Below, in pieces: positions 27,174-35,207 of a DNA stretch of 64,000 nt; positions within the stretch are counted from its first letter, which is position 1, and the number at the start of each line of letters is the position of its first letter. The stretch comes from Streptomyces longisporoflavus (GTDB lineage Bacteria; Actinomycetota; Actinomycetes; Streptomycetales; Streptomycetaceae). The position numbers and the translations under genes were made by a program. The DNA lies in NCBI RefSeq assembly GCF_014649775.1, contig NZ_BMTR01000004.1:310001-374000 (forward strand), written 5' to 3'. Below the pieces are notes generated by a model that was not told where the DNA came from, did no database searches, and saw only the letters and a list, made by a program, of their open reading frames with translations.

Positions 27174-28149
27174 CGAAGTCCTCGGGGTCGCGCGAGCGCC
27201 GCTTGGCGATCACGGCGCAGACCATCAGCTGCATCTGGTGGAAGAGCATCAGCGGAAGGACGGCCAGCGAGGCCTCGGCCCCGAACAGGACGCTCGCCAT
27301 CGGGAGTCCGGCCGCGAGCGACTTCTTCGATCCGGCGAACTGGATGGCCACCCGGTCCCCGCGGCCGAAGCCCATCTTCTTGGCGCCGTACCAGGTGAGG
27401 GCGAGCATCACGGCGAGCAGCACCGCTTCGACGCCGAGCAGCGCGCCGAGCCGCAGCGGTGTCACCTGGTGCCAGATGCCGTGCACCATGCCCTCGCTGA
27501 ACGCGGTGTAGACGACGAGCAGGATCGAGCCGCGGTCGACGTAGCCGAGCACCTTCTTGTGGCGTGCGATGAAGCCGCCGATCCAGCGGCGAAGGAACTG
27601 GCCCGCCAGGAACGGCACGAGGAGCTGGAGGACGATCTTCAGGACCGAGTCGGCGGAGAAGCCTCCCCCGCTGTTGCCGAGCAGGGCTGCCGCGAGCAGC
27701 GGTGTGATGACGATGCCGGCGAGCGAGGAGAAGGAGCCCGCGCAGATCGCCGCGGGGACGTTGCCGCGCGCCATGGAGGTGAAGGCGATCGACGACTGGA
27801 TCGTGGAGGGCACGAGCGTCAGGAAGAGGAACCCGCTGTAGAGGGCGGGCGTCAGGACGTGGGGGACGAGCCCCTTGGCCGCGAGCCCGAGCAGCGGGAA
27901 GACGACGAACGTGCAGGCCAGGACGGTGACGTGGAGCCGCCAGTGCTTGAGTCCGTCGAGCGCCTCGCGGGTGGAGAGCCGCGCCCCGTAGAGGAAGAAG
28001 AGGAACGCGACGGCCGCGGTGGAGGCACCGCTCGCGATGTCGGCGCCGACGCCGCGCGCGGGCAGCAGCGCGGCGACACCTACTGTGCCGAGCAACGCCA
28101 GGATGTAGGGGTCGATCGGCATCCAGGTGGGCCAGCTCGGGCGTTTCAC
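27103..28149 (-). CDS. Bile acid:sodium symporter family transporter (SBF-like)
   Basis: 348 residues with about ten hydrophobic segments and the family segments VAFLFFLYGARLSTREAL and LFLTLVPSTIQSSIAFTSMARGN, the conserved crossing region of the BASS fold. These carriers move organic anions with sodium; the substrate is unknown. A LysR gene is transcribed divergently from the other side of a 125-base promoter region, the usual arrangement for a regulator of the neighbouring carrier. The C-terminal about 24 codons overlap the convergent gene on the plus strand. Confidence 0.87.
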   Translation of the reverse strand: MKRPSWPTWMPIDPYILALLGTVGVAALLPARGVGADIASGASTAAVAFLFFLYGARLSTREALDGLKHWRLHVTVLACTFVVFPLLGLAAKGLVPHVLTPALYSGFLFLTLVPSTIQSSIAFTSMARGNVPAAICAGSFSSLAGIVITPLLAAALLGNSGGGFSADSVLKIVLQLLVPFLAGQFLRRWIGGFIARHKKVLGYVDRGSILLVVYTAFSEGMVHGIWHQVTPLRLGALLGVEAVLLAVMLALTWYGAKKMGFGRGDRVAIQFAGSKKSLAAGLPMASVLFGAEASLAVLPLMLFHQMQLMVCAVIAKRRSRDPEDFVTEPSPSSGGGTRTAVGTGTRSG

Positions 28150-28209
28150 TTCGCTCCATCGGTTCGGTTCACGTCGTGCCCTCTCGATAATCCTCCTGAT
28201 CGCCGCAAT

Positions 28210-28220
28210 CGGGAATCCCG
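28210..28220. promoter_or_regulatory. Candidate LysR-site dyad between symporter and lysR
   Basis: CGGGAATCCCG, an 11-bp odd-centred palindrome, lies midway in the divergent promoter region, about 60 bases from each start codon. LysR regulators usually bind short dyads in exactly this position. The assignment is positional only. Confidence 0.35.
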
Positions 28221-28274
28221 GATACCGCTCTGACTGTCATCATGTTCCGCGATGGCCGCGTTAGCCTGGTGACC

Positions 28275-29150
28275 ATGTACGACCCCGCCCAGCTCCGTAC
28301 GTTCCTGGCCGTGGCCCAGACGCTGAGCTTCACGCAGGCCGCCCGGCGCCTGGGGCTTCGCCAGTCCACGGTGAGCCAGCACGTGCGCCGTCTGGAGGAC
28401 GCCACCGGACGCCAGCTCTTCGCGCGTGACACGCACTCCGTGGAGCTGACCGAGGACGGCGAGGCGATGCTCGGCTTCGCGCGGCGGATCCTGGAGGTGC
28501 ACGAGCAGGCGTCGGCGTTCTTCACCGGGACGCGGCTCGGCGGGCGGCTGCGGTTCGGGGCCTCGGAGGACTTCGTCCTGACCCGGCTCACCGACATCCT
28601 GGAGTCGTTCCGGCACGACCATCCGGACGTCGACCTGGAGCTGACGGTCGAGCTGTCCGGCACGCTGCACGAGAAGCTGGACGCGGGCCAACTCGATCTC
28701 GTGCTTGCCAAGCGGCGCCCGGAGGATCCGCGCGGCGAGCTGGTCTGGCACGACGAGCTGGTCTGGATCGGCGCCGAGCGACTGCGGCTCGATCCGGAGA
28801 AGCCGGTGCCGCTCATCGTCTTCCCGCCGCCGGGCATCACTCGCGTGCTGGCCCTCGAAGCCCTGGAGCGGCGCGGCCGTGCCTGGCGCATCGCCTGCAC
28901 GAGCGGCAGCCTGAACGGCCTGGTCGCCGCCGCCCGCGCGGGGCTCGGCGTGATGGCGCACTCCCACGGCCTGATCCCGCCCGGCCTGGTCCGCGTTCCG
29001 GAGCGCGCGGGCCTTCCGGAGCTGGGCGCGGTGGACTTCGTGCTCCTGCACGGCGAGCGGCGGACCTCGGCGCAGGGGGCGGCAGACGCGCTCGCCGCGT
29101 CGATCCTGGCGGGCGGCGACCGGCTGCACCGGCGGCGTCAGCGGGGATAG
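28275..29150 (+). CDS. LysR family transcriptional regulator
   Basis: 291 residues from the ATG at 28275 (MYDPAQLRTFLAVAQ), which is the standard family start; an upstream in-frame ATG at 28242 adds 11 unlikely residues. Winged helix at about 1-60 (LSFTQAARRLGLRQSTVSQHV). The periplasmic-binding-like effector domain follows (LRFGASEDFVLTRL, GQLDLVLAKRRPEDP). It is divergent from the BASS transporter gene and is presumed to regulate it. Confidence 0.92.
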   Translation: MYDPAQLRTFLAVAQTLSFTQAARRLGLRQSTVSQHVRRLEDATGRQLFARDTHSVELTEDGEAMLGFARRILEVHEQASAFFTGTRLGGRLRFGASEDFVLTRLTDILESFRHDHPDVDLELTVELSGTLHEKLDAGQLDLVLAKRRPEDPRGELVWHDELVWIGAERLRLDPEKPVPLIVFPPPGITRVLALEALERRGRAWRIACTSGSLNGLVAAARAGLGVMAHSHGLIPPGLVRVPERAGLPELGAVDFVLLHGERRTSAQGAADALAASILAGGDRLHRRRQRG

Positions 29151-29156
29151 CCCCCG

Positions 29157-30167
29157 TCAGCGGAGGTAGGGCCGGTACGTGAGCTGCTTGACGCGGCGCA
29201 TGTACGGCGCCGTCTCGACGTGCTGGACGCCGTCGAGCTGCCCCAGTTTGCCGCTGAGGTAGGCGTAGAGCGCCGGGATGTCCCGGGTCACGGCCGTCGC
29301 CATGATGTTGGAGGGCCCGGCCACGGCGGTGGCGTGGGCGATCTCGGGGTGGGAGGCGAGGGCCCTGCCGACCGAGTCCAGGGCCCGGGGTGCGGTGGTG
29401 ATCCAGAGCATCGCTCCGACGTGCAGGCCGATGAGGGCGTTGGCGTACTCGATGTCGATGTAGATGGCGCCGGACGCGATCAGTGCGGCCAGGCGTCGTT
29501 TGACGGCCGACTCCGAACGCCCGGTGGCCTGCTGGAGTTCCGGATAGGTCGCGCGGCCGTCCTGTTCGAGCGCGGCGACGAGCGGCTCGTCCTCCGGCTC
29601 GATCCGCTGGGGTGCCTTGGGGCGGGCGGCGGAGGCGGGCGGCTTCGCGCGCAGGGCCGCGATCTGGTCGTCGTCGAGCGGCCCGTGCTTCATCAGCCAG
29701 CCGTCCGGGCCGCCGAAGAACCGGTGCAGCATCTGCTGGGCGCGGATGTCCACGATGTGCGGGGTGCGCGGGAGCTTGGCGAGCAGCAGCTCGTCCTGGT
29801 CGGTGCGGGTGCGCGGCCTGGTGCAGCAGACGACTTCGGTGCCGCCGGAGGTGAGGCCGATCCATGAGGTGTCGGGGCGGCGCGCCAGGGCGCCGGCGAT
29901 GGCGTCGGCGCCGTCGGGGGCGCAGCGAAGGCGCAGCATCCACTGGTCCTGGCCGAGCTTCTCGTGGTCCCGGACGGCGACGATCCGCAGGCTGCCTTCG
30001 GACACCAGCCTGCGGTAGCGGCGGGCGACGGTCTGGTCGGAGACCCCGAGGACGGCGGCGATCTTGCTGAAGGGCGCGCGCCCGTCGAGTTCCAGGGCCT
30101 GGAGGAGTTTGACGTCGAACGGGTCCGGAGCGTCCGGGGTGGCGGATTCCATCGCTGCACTGCCCAT
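29157..30167 (-). CDS. Lrp/AsnC family regulator with two HTH modules
   Basis: 336 residues, about twice a classic Lrp. Two AsnC-type helix-turn-helix units are visible: about 11-60 (LLQALELDGRAPFSKIAAVL) and about 175-225 (LVAALEQDGRATYPELQQAT). Each is followed by an alpha/beta effector domain. Such double Lrp proteins are common in Streptomyces and often control divergent transporters. It diverges from the DHA2 efflux gene across 112 bases. The ligand is unknown. Confidence 0.9.
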   Translation of the reverse strand: MGSAAMESATPDAPDPFDVKLLQALELDGRAPFSKIAAVLGVSDQTVARRYRRLVSEGSLRIVAVRDHEKLGQDQWMLRLRCAPDGADAIAGALARRPDTSWIGLTSGGTEVVCCTRPRTRTDQDELLLAKLPRTPHIVDIRAQQMLHRFFGGPDGWLMKHGPLDDDQIAALRAKPPASAARPKAPQRIEPEDEPLVAALEQDGRATYPELQQATGRSESAVKRRLAALIASGAIYIDIEYANALIGLHVGAMLWITTAPRALDSVGRALASHPEIAHATAVAGPSNIMATAVTRDIPALYAYLSGKLGQLDGVQHVETAPYMRRVKQLTYRPYLR

Positions 30168-30211
30168 CGATGTCGGATTCCTTCGGTCTCACACGCCTGA
30201 TGACTTGGATC

Positions 30212-30235
30212 GTCCGGCCGGACTTCATCGTACGA
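30212..30235. promoter_or_regulatory. Palindromes in the Lrp/efflux divergent promoter
   Basis: GTCCGGCCGGAC (30212-30223) is a perfect 12-bp palindrome. TCGTACGA (30228-30235) is a perfect 8-bp one. Both lie between the two divergent starts and are candidate Lrp-type operators. GC-rich palindromes are frequent in this genome, so the weight is low. Confidence 0.3.
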
Positions 30236-30279
30236 GGACACGCACACGCGTCGTACAAGTCTCACGAGGAGAACCGGAA

Positions 30280-31785
30280 ATGCGTACATGGGGGCCGCTC
30301 ACAGCGGTATGCCTGGGGACGTTCATGCTGCTGCTGGACGTGACCATCGTGGTCGTGGCACTGCCCGACATGGCGAGGGCGCTGGACGCCTCGCTGAGTG
30401 ATCTGCAGTGGGTGATCGACGGCTACGCGCTCGCGCTTGCCGCGCTGCTGCTCGGGGTCGGGGCCGCGGCGGACGTGCTCGGCCGGCGGCGGCTCAACGT
30501 GGCGGGCACCGGGCTCTTCGCGCTCGCCTCGCTCGGCTGCGGGCTCGCCACGAACGCGGAGGTCCTGGTGGCCGCCCGCGCCCTGCAAGGCCTCGGCGCC
30601 GCCGCGATGTTCGCGACGACCCTGCCGCTGCTCGGCACCGCCTACCAGGGGCGGGACCGGTCGGTCGCGCTCGGCGTCTGGGGCGCGGTCAGCGGGGCCG
30701 CGGCGGCGATGGGGCCGATCGTGGGCGGGCTGCTCACCGAGGGACCGGGCTGGCGGTGGATCTTCTTCGTGAACCTGCCGGTGAGCGTCGCGGCGATGTG
30801 GCTGACGCGGCGCGTGGTGCCGGAGTCCAAGGGGCTTGCGGGCCGGCGGGTCGACTGGGCGGGCACGGTGGCGTTCGCGCTCTTCGCGGGCGCTCTGACG
30901 TACGGGGTGGTGCGGGCCGGTTCGGCGGGCTGGACGTCGGCGCCCACCGTGGTGACTCTCGGGGTCGCGGTGCTCGCCCTTGCCGCCTTCGTGGCCGTCG
31001 AACGCCGTGTCGCGCATCCGCTGCTCGACCTGAAGCTCCTGCGCATGCCCGCCTTCACGGGGGTTCTGGTCGGCGCGATCGGATACAACGCCGCCGCGTT
31101 CGGCCTGATGCCCTACCTCTCGATCTGGCTGCAGACCGTGCTCGGCATGAGCCCGGTGTCCGGCAGCCTCGTCATGCTGCCGCTGGCCGCGACCTCGTTC
31201 GTCGTCGCCGCGATCGGCGGGCGGCTGCTGCACGGGGTGCCCGCGCGGCTGACCATCGGCGTGGGTCTGCTCCTGATCGGCGCGGGCGGGGTCGCGCTCG
31301 CGGTGCTCGACGCCGGCTCGTCCTGGGGCGCGCTCGTCCCCGGGCTCACGCTCGCGGGCATCGGCACCGGTCTCGTCTCCCCCGCCCTCGGCGGCGCGGC
31401 CCTCGCGGCGGTGCCGGCCGCGAACTCCGGGATGGCGGGCGGCGCGGTCAACACCTTCCGCCAGCTCGGGTACGCGCTCGGCGTCGCCGTCTTCGGCACG
31501 GTGCTGACCTCGCGCATGCAGGACACGCTCGGCCATGACGCGGCTCACACCGTCGCGGGCGGCGGAGCGGCGGCGATGCGTGGCACGCTTTCCGATCATG
31601 CCGTGCGGGCGGCGTTCGCCTCCGGTCTGAACGCCGCGGCGGTCGTCGCGGGCGTGGTGGGCCTGGCGGCGGGAGCGGCGGTCCTGGTGATGGTGCGGTC
31701 CGCGCGCACAGCACCCGGCGGCGCACCGGAAGCCAAGGTTCCGGCATCTGCCGAGCAGATCTACGCCGGCCGGCCACAGCAGTAA
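30280..31785 (+). CDS. MFS efflux transporter, DHA2 (14-helix, EmrB/QacA) family
   Basis: 501 residues from the ATG at 30280, which follows ACGAGGAGAACC; a longer frame starts inside the divergent gene and is rejected. The motifs LDVTIVVVALPDMARAL, QWVIDGYALALAALLL and a long run of hydrophobic helices give the 14-segment layout. It is predicted to expel a drug or own metabolite by proton antiport. The adjacent Lrp regulator probably controls it. Confidence 0.9.
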   Translation: MRTWGPLTAVCLGTFMLLLDVTIVVVALPDMARALDASLSDLQWVIDGYALALAALLLGVGAAADVLGRRRLNVAGTGLFALASLGCGLATNAEVLVAARALQGLGAAAMFATTLPLLGTAYQGRDRSVALGVWGAVSGAAAAMGPIVGGLLTEGPGWRWIFFVNLPVSVAAMWLTRRVVPESKGLAGRRVDWAGTVAFALFAGALTYGVVRAGSAGWTSAPTVVTLGVAVLALAAFVAVERRVAHPLLDLKLLRMPAFTGVLVGAIGYNAAAFGLMPYLSIWLQTVLGMSPVSGSLVMLPLAATSFVVAAIGGRLLHGVPARLTIGVGLLLIGAGGVALAVLDAGSSWGALVPGLTLAGIGTGLVSPALGGAALAAVPAANSGMAGGAVNTFRQLGYALGVAVFGTVLTSRMQDTLGHDAAHTVAGGGAAAMRGTLSDHAVRAAFASGLNAAAVVAGVVGLAAGAAVLVMVRSARTAPGGAPEAKVPASAEQIYAGRPQQ

Positions 31786-31799
31786 TCGCCGCGTACAGA

Positions 31800-31823
31800 T
31801 TCGGTGGAGATTACGCCACCGAA
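31800..31823. terminator. Hairpin after the DHA2 transporter gene
   Basis: TTCGGTGG pairs perfectly with CCACCGAA around an 8-base loop, 15 bases after the stop codon. There is no T-run, as is usual for Streptomyces terminators. It could instead be a second operator for the acyl-CoA synthetase gene, because the 31824-31841 dyad follows directly. Confidence 0.45.
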
Positions 31824-31841
31824 ACTTACTGAGCCGTAAGT
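31824..31841. promoter_or_regulatory. Perfect dyad upstream of the acyl-CoA synthetase gene (TetR-type operator candidate)
   Basis: ACTTAC-TGAGCC-GTAAGT, six bases perfectly inverted around six, about 150 bases before the start codon. It is AT-rich compared with its surroundings. Dyads of this size and shape are typical for TetR-family regulators of fatty-acid genes. No such regulator gene is in the window. Confidence 0.45.
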
Positions 31842-31989
31842 ATTCTGTCCCGCCTCTCCCCTTGTGGCCGGATTTACTTGTGTGACCAGCGTGAATGGTA
31901 CGTACCGACGGGTCGGTCACCCCTCTCCCGCCGGGCTCCGCGGTGGGGTACCGTCACCGGCGCTGTGCGGAGCGCCACTAGGAGCATCA

Positions 31990-33813
31990 TTGCGCGAGTT
32001 CACCAACCCTCCGATGGCGTCGGCGCCGCTGGTGGGCGGCCTTGCCGACGTCGTGTTCGACCATGCCCTCGCGGATCCGCTCCACATCGCCTTCGGCCGC
32101 AAGATCGACGGGGTGTGGCGCGACGTCACATCGGCCGAGTTCCGTGACCAGGTGATGTCGCTCGCCAAAGGGCTGCTCGCCCAGGGCGTGCGCTTCGGTG
32201 ACCGCGTCGCCATCATGTGCCGCACCCGCTACGAGTGGACGCTCTTCGACTACGCGCTCTGGACGGTCGGCGCCCAGGTGGTGCCCGTCTACCCCACCTC
32301 GTCGGCCGAGCAGGTCTTCTGGATGCTGCACGACGCACAGGTGTCGGCCGCCATGGTCGAGCACGAGGACCACGCGATGACGATCGGCTCGGTGATCGAC
32401 CGGCTGCCGCAGCTGCGCAGGCTGTGGCAGCTGGACGCCGACGCCGTGGACGAGCTGTACCGCGCGGGCCAGGACGTCGACGACGAGGTGGTCAACCGCC
32501 ACCGGCGCGCCGTCACGCCCGACTCTATCGCCACGATCATCTACACCTCGGGCACCACGGGCCGCCCCAAGGGCTGTCTGATCTCGCACGCGAACTTCAT
32601 GTTCGAGGCGGAGACGGTCATCCAGCGCTGGGAGCCGGTCTTCCACTCCCGGCGCGGCGACGAGGCGACCACGTTGCTCTTCCTGCCCCTCGCGCACGTC
32701 TTCGGGCGGATGGTGCAGGTCGCCGCGGTCTGCGGTGGGGTCAAGCTGGGCCACCAGCCGAGCCTGAACGCGGCGGCGCTCATCCCGGACCTGGCGGCGT
32801 TCCGCCCCTCCTTCATCCTGGCCGTGCCCTACATTTTCGAGAAGGTGTTCAACGCGGCGCGGCGCAAGGCCGAGAAGGACGGCAAGACGGGGCCTTTCGA
32901 CAAGGCCGTCGAGTGCGCCGTGCGGTACGCGGACGCGATGGAGGCCAGGGCCTTCGGCACCGGGCCGGGGCCCTCGGCGGCCCTGCGCATGCAGCACTCG
33001 CTCTTCGACAAGCTCGTCTACTCCAAGGTGCGCGACGCCATGGGCGGCCGCGTGCGCCACGCGATGTCGGGCGGCTCCGGGATGGACCGGCGCCTCGGCC
33101 TGTTCTTCGCGGGCGCGGGCGTCGAGATCTACGAGGGTTACGGCCTGACGGAGTCCACGGCGGCCGCGACCGCCAACCCGCCCGAGCGCACCCGCTACGG
33201 CACGGTGGGCCAGGCCATCCCCGGCACCACCGTGCACATCGCGGACGACGGCGAGGTGTGGCTGAACGGCGGCAACGTCTTCCAGGGCTATCTCAACGAC
33301 CCCAAGGCCACCGACGCCGCCCTGCACGACGGCTGGCTCGCCACCGGTGACCTGGGCGCGCTCGACGAGGACGGCTACCTCACCATCACCGGGCGCAAGA
33401 AGGAGATCCTGGTGACCTCCGGCGGCAAGAGCGTCTCGCCGGGACAGCTGGAGGAGCGGGTGCGCGATCATCCGCTGGTCGCGCAGTGCATCGTCGTGGG
33501 CAACGACCGGCCGTACATCGCGGCGCTCGTCACCCTGGACGGCGAGGCCGTCGAGCACTGGCTGACCATGCGCCGCAAGCCGTCGATGCCCCCGAACGAC
33601 CTGGTGCGCGACCCGGATCTGGAGACCGAGGTGCGGCGGGCCGTGGTGGCCGCCAACACCCTGGTCTCGCAGGCCGAGTCGATCCGTACGTTCCGGATAC
33701 TGGCGCACCAGTTCTCCGAGGAGCACGGGTTGCTGACCCCGTCCCTGAAGCTGAAGCGCAAGGCGATCGAGAACGCCTACTCGGCGGAGGTCGAGGCGCT
33801 CTACCGGGCGTGA
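31990..33813 (+). CDS. Long-chain fatty acid-CoA ligase (AMP-binding, FadD15-type)
   Basis: 607 residues from a TTG at 31990, chosen because AGGAG lies five bases upstream and the product begins LREFTNPP as in relatives; an ATG at 32023 is the alternative. Adenylate-forming motifs: TIIYTSGTTGRPKG (P-loop-like A3), GYGLTESTAA (A5), WLATGDLGALDEDGYLTITGRKKE (A7-A8) and a C-terminal lysine region (SLKLKRKAIE). It activates free long-chain fatty acids for lipid synthesis or beta-oxidation. It is the only fatty-acid gene in its neighbourhood. The dyad at 31824-31841 is the likely control site. Confidence 0.92.
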   Translation: MREFTNPPMASAPLVGGLADVVFDHALADPLHIAFGRKIDGVWRDVTSAEFRDQVMSLAKGLLAQGVRFGDRVAIMCRTRYEWTLFDYALWTVGAQVVPVYPTSSAEQVFWMLHDAQVSAAMVEHEDHAMTIGSVIDRLPQLRRLWQLDADAVDELYRAGQDVDDEVVNRHRRAVTPDSIATIIYTSGTTGRPKGCLISHANFMFEAETVIQRWEPVFHSRRGDEATTLLFLPLAHVFGRMVQVAAVCGGVKLGHQPSLNAAALIPDLAAFRPSFILAVPYIFEKVFNAARRKAEKDGKTGPFDKAVECAVRYADAMEARAFGTGPGPSAALRMQHSLFDKLVYSKVRDAMGGRVRHAMSGGSGMDRRLGLFFAGAGVEIYEGYGLTESTAAATANPPERTRYGTVGQAIPGTTVHIADDGEVWLNGGNVFQGYLNDPKATDAALHDGWLATGDLGALDEDGYLTITGRKKEILVTSGGKSVSPGQLEERVRDHPLVAQCIVVGNDRPYIAALVTLDGEAVEHWLTMRRKPSMPPNDLVRDPDLETEVRRAVVAANTLVSQAESIRTFRILAHQFSEEHGLLTPSLKLKRKAIENAYSAEVEALYRA

Positions 33814-33833
33814 GGCGCGCACGGGCGAGTTTC

Positions 33834-33879
33834 TGACGGTTCATCAATTACCGTCGCGTCTCTTATTGACGGTTCATCA
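33834..33879. promoter_or_regulatory. Direct repeat in the promoter of the branched-chain type ABC operon
   Basis: TGACGGTTCATCA occurs at 33834-33846 and again at 33867-33879, identical over 13 bases and 33 bases apart, about three helical turns. The second copy is preceded by TAT and could overlap a -35 (TTGACG). It precedes the solute-binding gene at 33925. It is a plausible cooperative operator pair or promoter element. Confidence 0.45.
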
Positions 33880-33924
33880 GGTCGCGCACAGAATCACCCT
33901 CACTTCGTCGGAGGGGGCCCGCCC

Positions 33925-35187
33925 GTGTCGCGAACGATCCGCACCATCACCGCCACCGTGGCCGCACTGCTGCTCGCCACCGCCTGCAACTCCGCCTCCA
34001 ACAGCGGCGATTCGAGCGGCGGCGACAAGGCGGGCGGCTCAGTGCGCGGAGTGAGCGCCGACTCCATCAAGGTCGGCGGCATCGTCTCCATGACCACCGC
34101 GAGCGGTTACAGCAAGAAGGACACCAACCTCGGGGCCGCGGCCCGCTTCGAGCGCGCGAACGCCGAAGGCGGCGTACACGGACGGAAGATCGACTACCTC
34201 GGCGCGGAGGACGACGGCCAGGACCCCGGCAAGAATCTCGCGGCGGCACGCAAACTCGTCCAGCAGGACAAGGTGTTCGCCGTCGCGCCGATGAGCTCGG
34301 TCACCTTCTCCGGCGCCGACTTCCTCCAGAAGCAGAAGGTCCCGACGTTCGGCTGGGGCACCATCCCGCCGTTCTGCGGACCGAGCTACATGTACGGCTA
34401 CGGCGGCTGCATGGTCCCGATGCCTGGCGGCACCATCACGCAGAGCTGGCCCGAGGGCCTGAAGAAGGTGACGGACGGCTCGAAGGGCAAGTCCGTGGCG
34501 ATCCTCGCCAACGACAACGACGCGGGCACCTTCGCCATCCGCACCTACAAGCAGAGCTTCGCGGCGGCCGGCTACAAGGTGACGTACGCCAAGTCGACCG
34601 TGCCCGCGACCTCCGTGCCGAGCGACTGGTCGGCGTACACGAAGGAGATCCTGCGTTCCGACGGCGGCAAGGCACCCGACGTCGTCGTCTCCGTGATGCA
34701 GACCCCGTACAACATCGGCCTCTTCACGGCCGTCAAGCGCTCCGGGTTCAAGGGCGTGATCACCGACCCGACCGACTACGACCCCGGCCTGCTCGCCAAG
34801 AGCGCGACGAAGAAGGCGCTCGACGGCGTGCACATCCTGCTCGCCTTCCAGCCCTTCGAGCAGAACACCGCGGCGATGAAGCAGTTCAAGGCGGACATCA
34901 GGAAGACGGCGGGCGAGAACGTCCCGCTCAACATGCACATGATGACCGGCTATATGTCCGCGGACCTCTTCCTCGCCGTCGCCGGGAAGGCGGGCAAGGA
35001 CCTGACCGTCGACTCCTTCCAGGACGCGGCGAACGGCTTCGCCGACAAGGACACGATGGTCGGCGACCGCAGCCTGCCCAAGGGCCAGAAGGAGTCGTTC
35101 GGCTGCGGCGCGCTCGTCCAGCTGAAGGGCGGGAAGTATTCGGTCTCCGCGCCCTTCACGTGCTACGAACCCATCCCCTTCAAGTAG
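33925..35187 (+). CDS. Branched-chain amino acid/amide-type ABC transporter solute-binding lipoprotein
   Basis: 420 residues from a GTG preceded by GGAGGGGG. Signal peptide with lipobox LLATAC (Cys23). The mature protein is a two-lobe Leu/Ile/Val-binding fold (SIKVGGIVSMTTASGYSKKD, FERANAEGGVHGRKIDYLGAEDDG). It is the first gene of an operon with the fused permease-ATPase and LivG-like genes. The ligand may be an amino acid, a urea/amide or an aromatic or acyl compound; the adjacent acyl-CoA ligase makes an organic acid possible. Confidence 0.9.
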   Translation: MSRTIRTITATVAALLLATACNSASNSGDSSGGDKAGGSVRGVSADSIKVGGIVSMTTASGYSKKDTNLGAAARFERANAEGGVHGRKIDYLGAEDDGQDPGKNLAAARKLVQQDKVFAVAPMSSVTFSGADFLQKQKVPTFGWGTIPPFCGPSYMYGYGGCMVPMPGGTITQSWPEGLKKVTDGSKGKSVAILANDNDAGTFAIRTYKQSFAAAGYKVTYAKSTVPATSVPSDWSAYTKEILRSDGGKAPDVVVSVMQTPYNIGLFTAVKRSGFKGVITDPTDYDPGLLAKSATKKALDGVHILLAFQPFEQNTAAMKQFKADIRKTAGENVPLNMHMMTGYMSADLFLAVAGKAGKDLTVDSFQDAANGFADKDTMVGDRSLPKGQKESFGCGALVQLKGGKYSVSAPFTCYEPIPFK

Positions 35188-35207
35188 AGGCCGTCTAGTA
35201 GAGGGGC

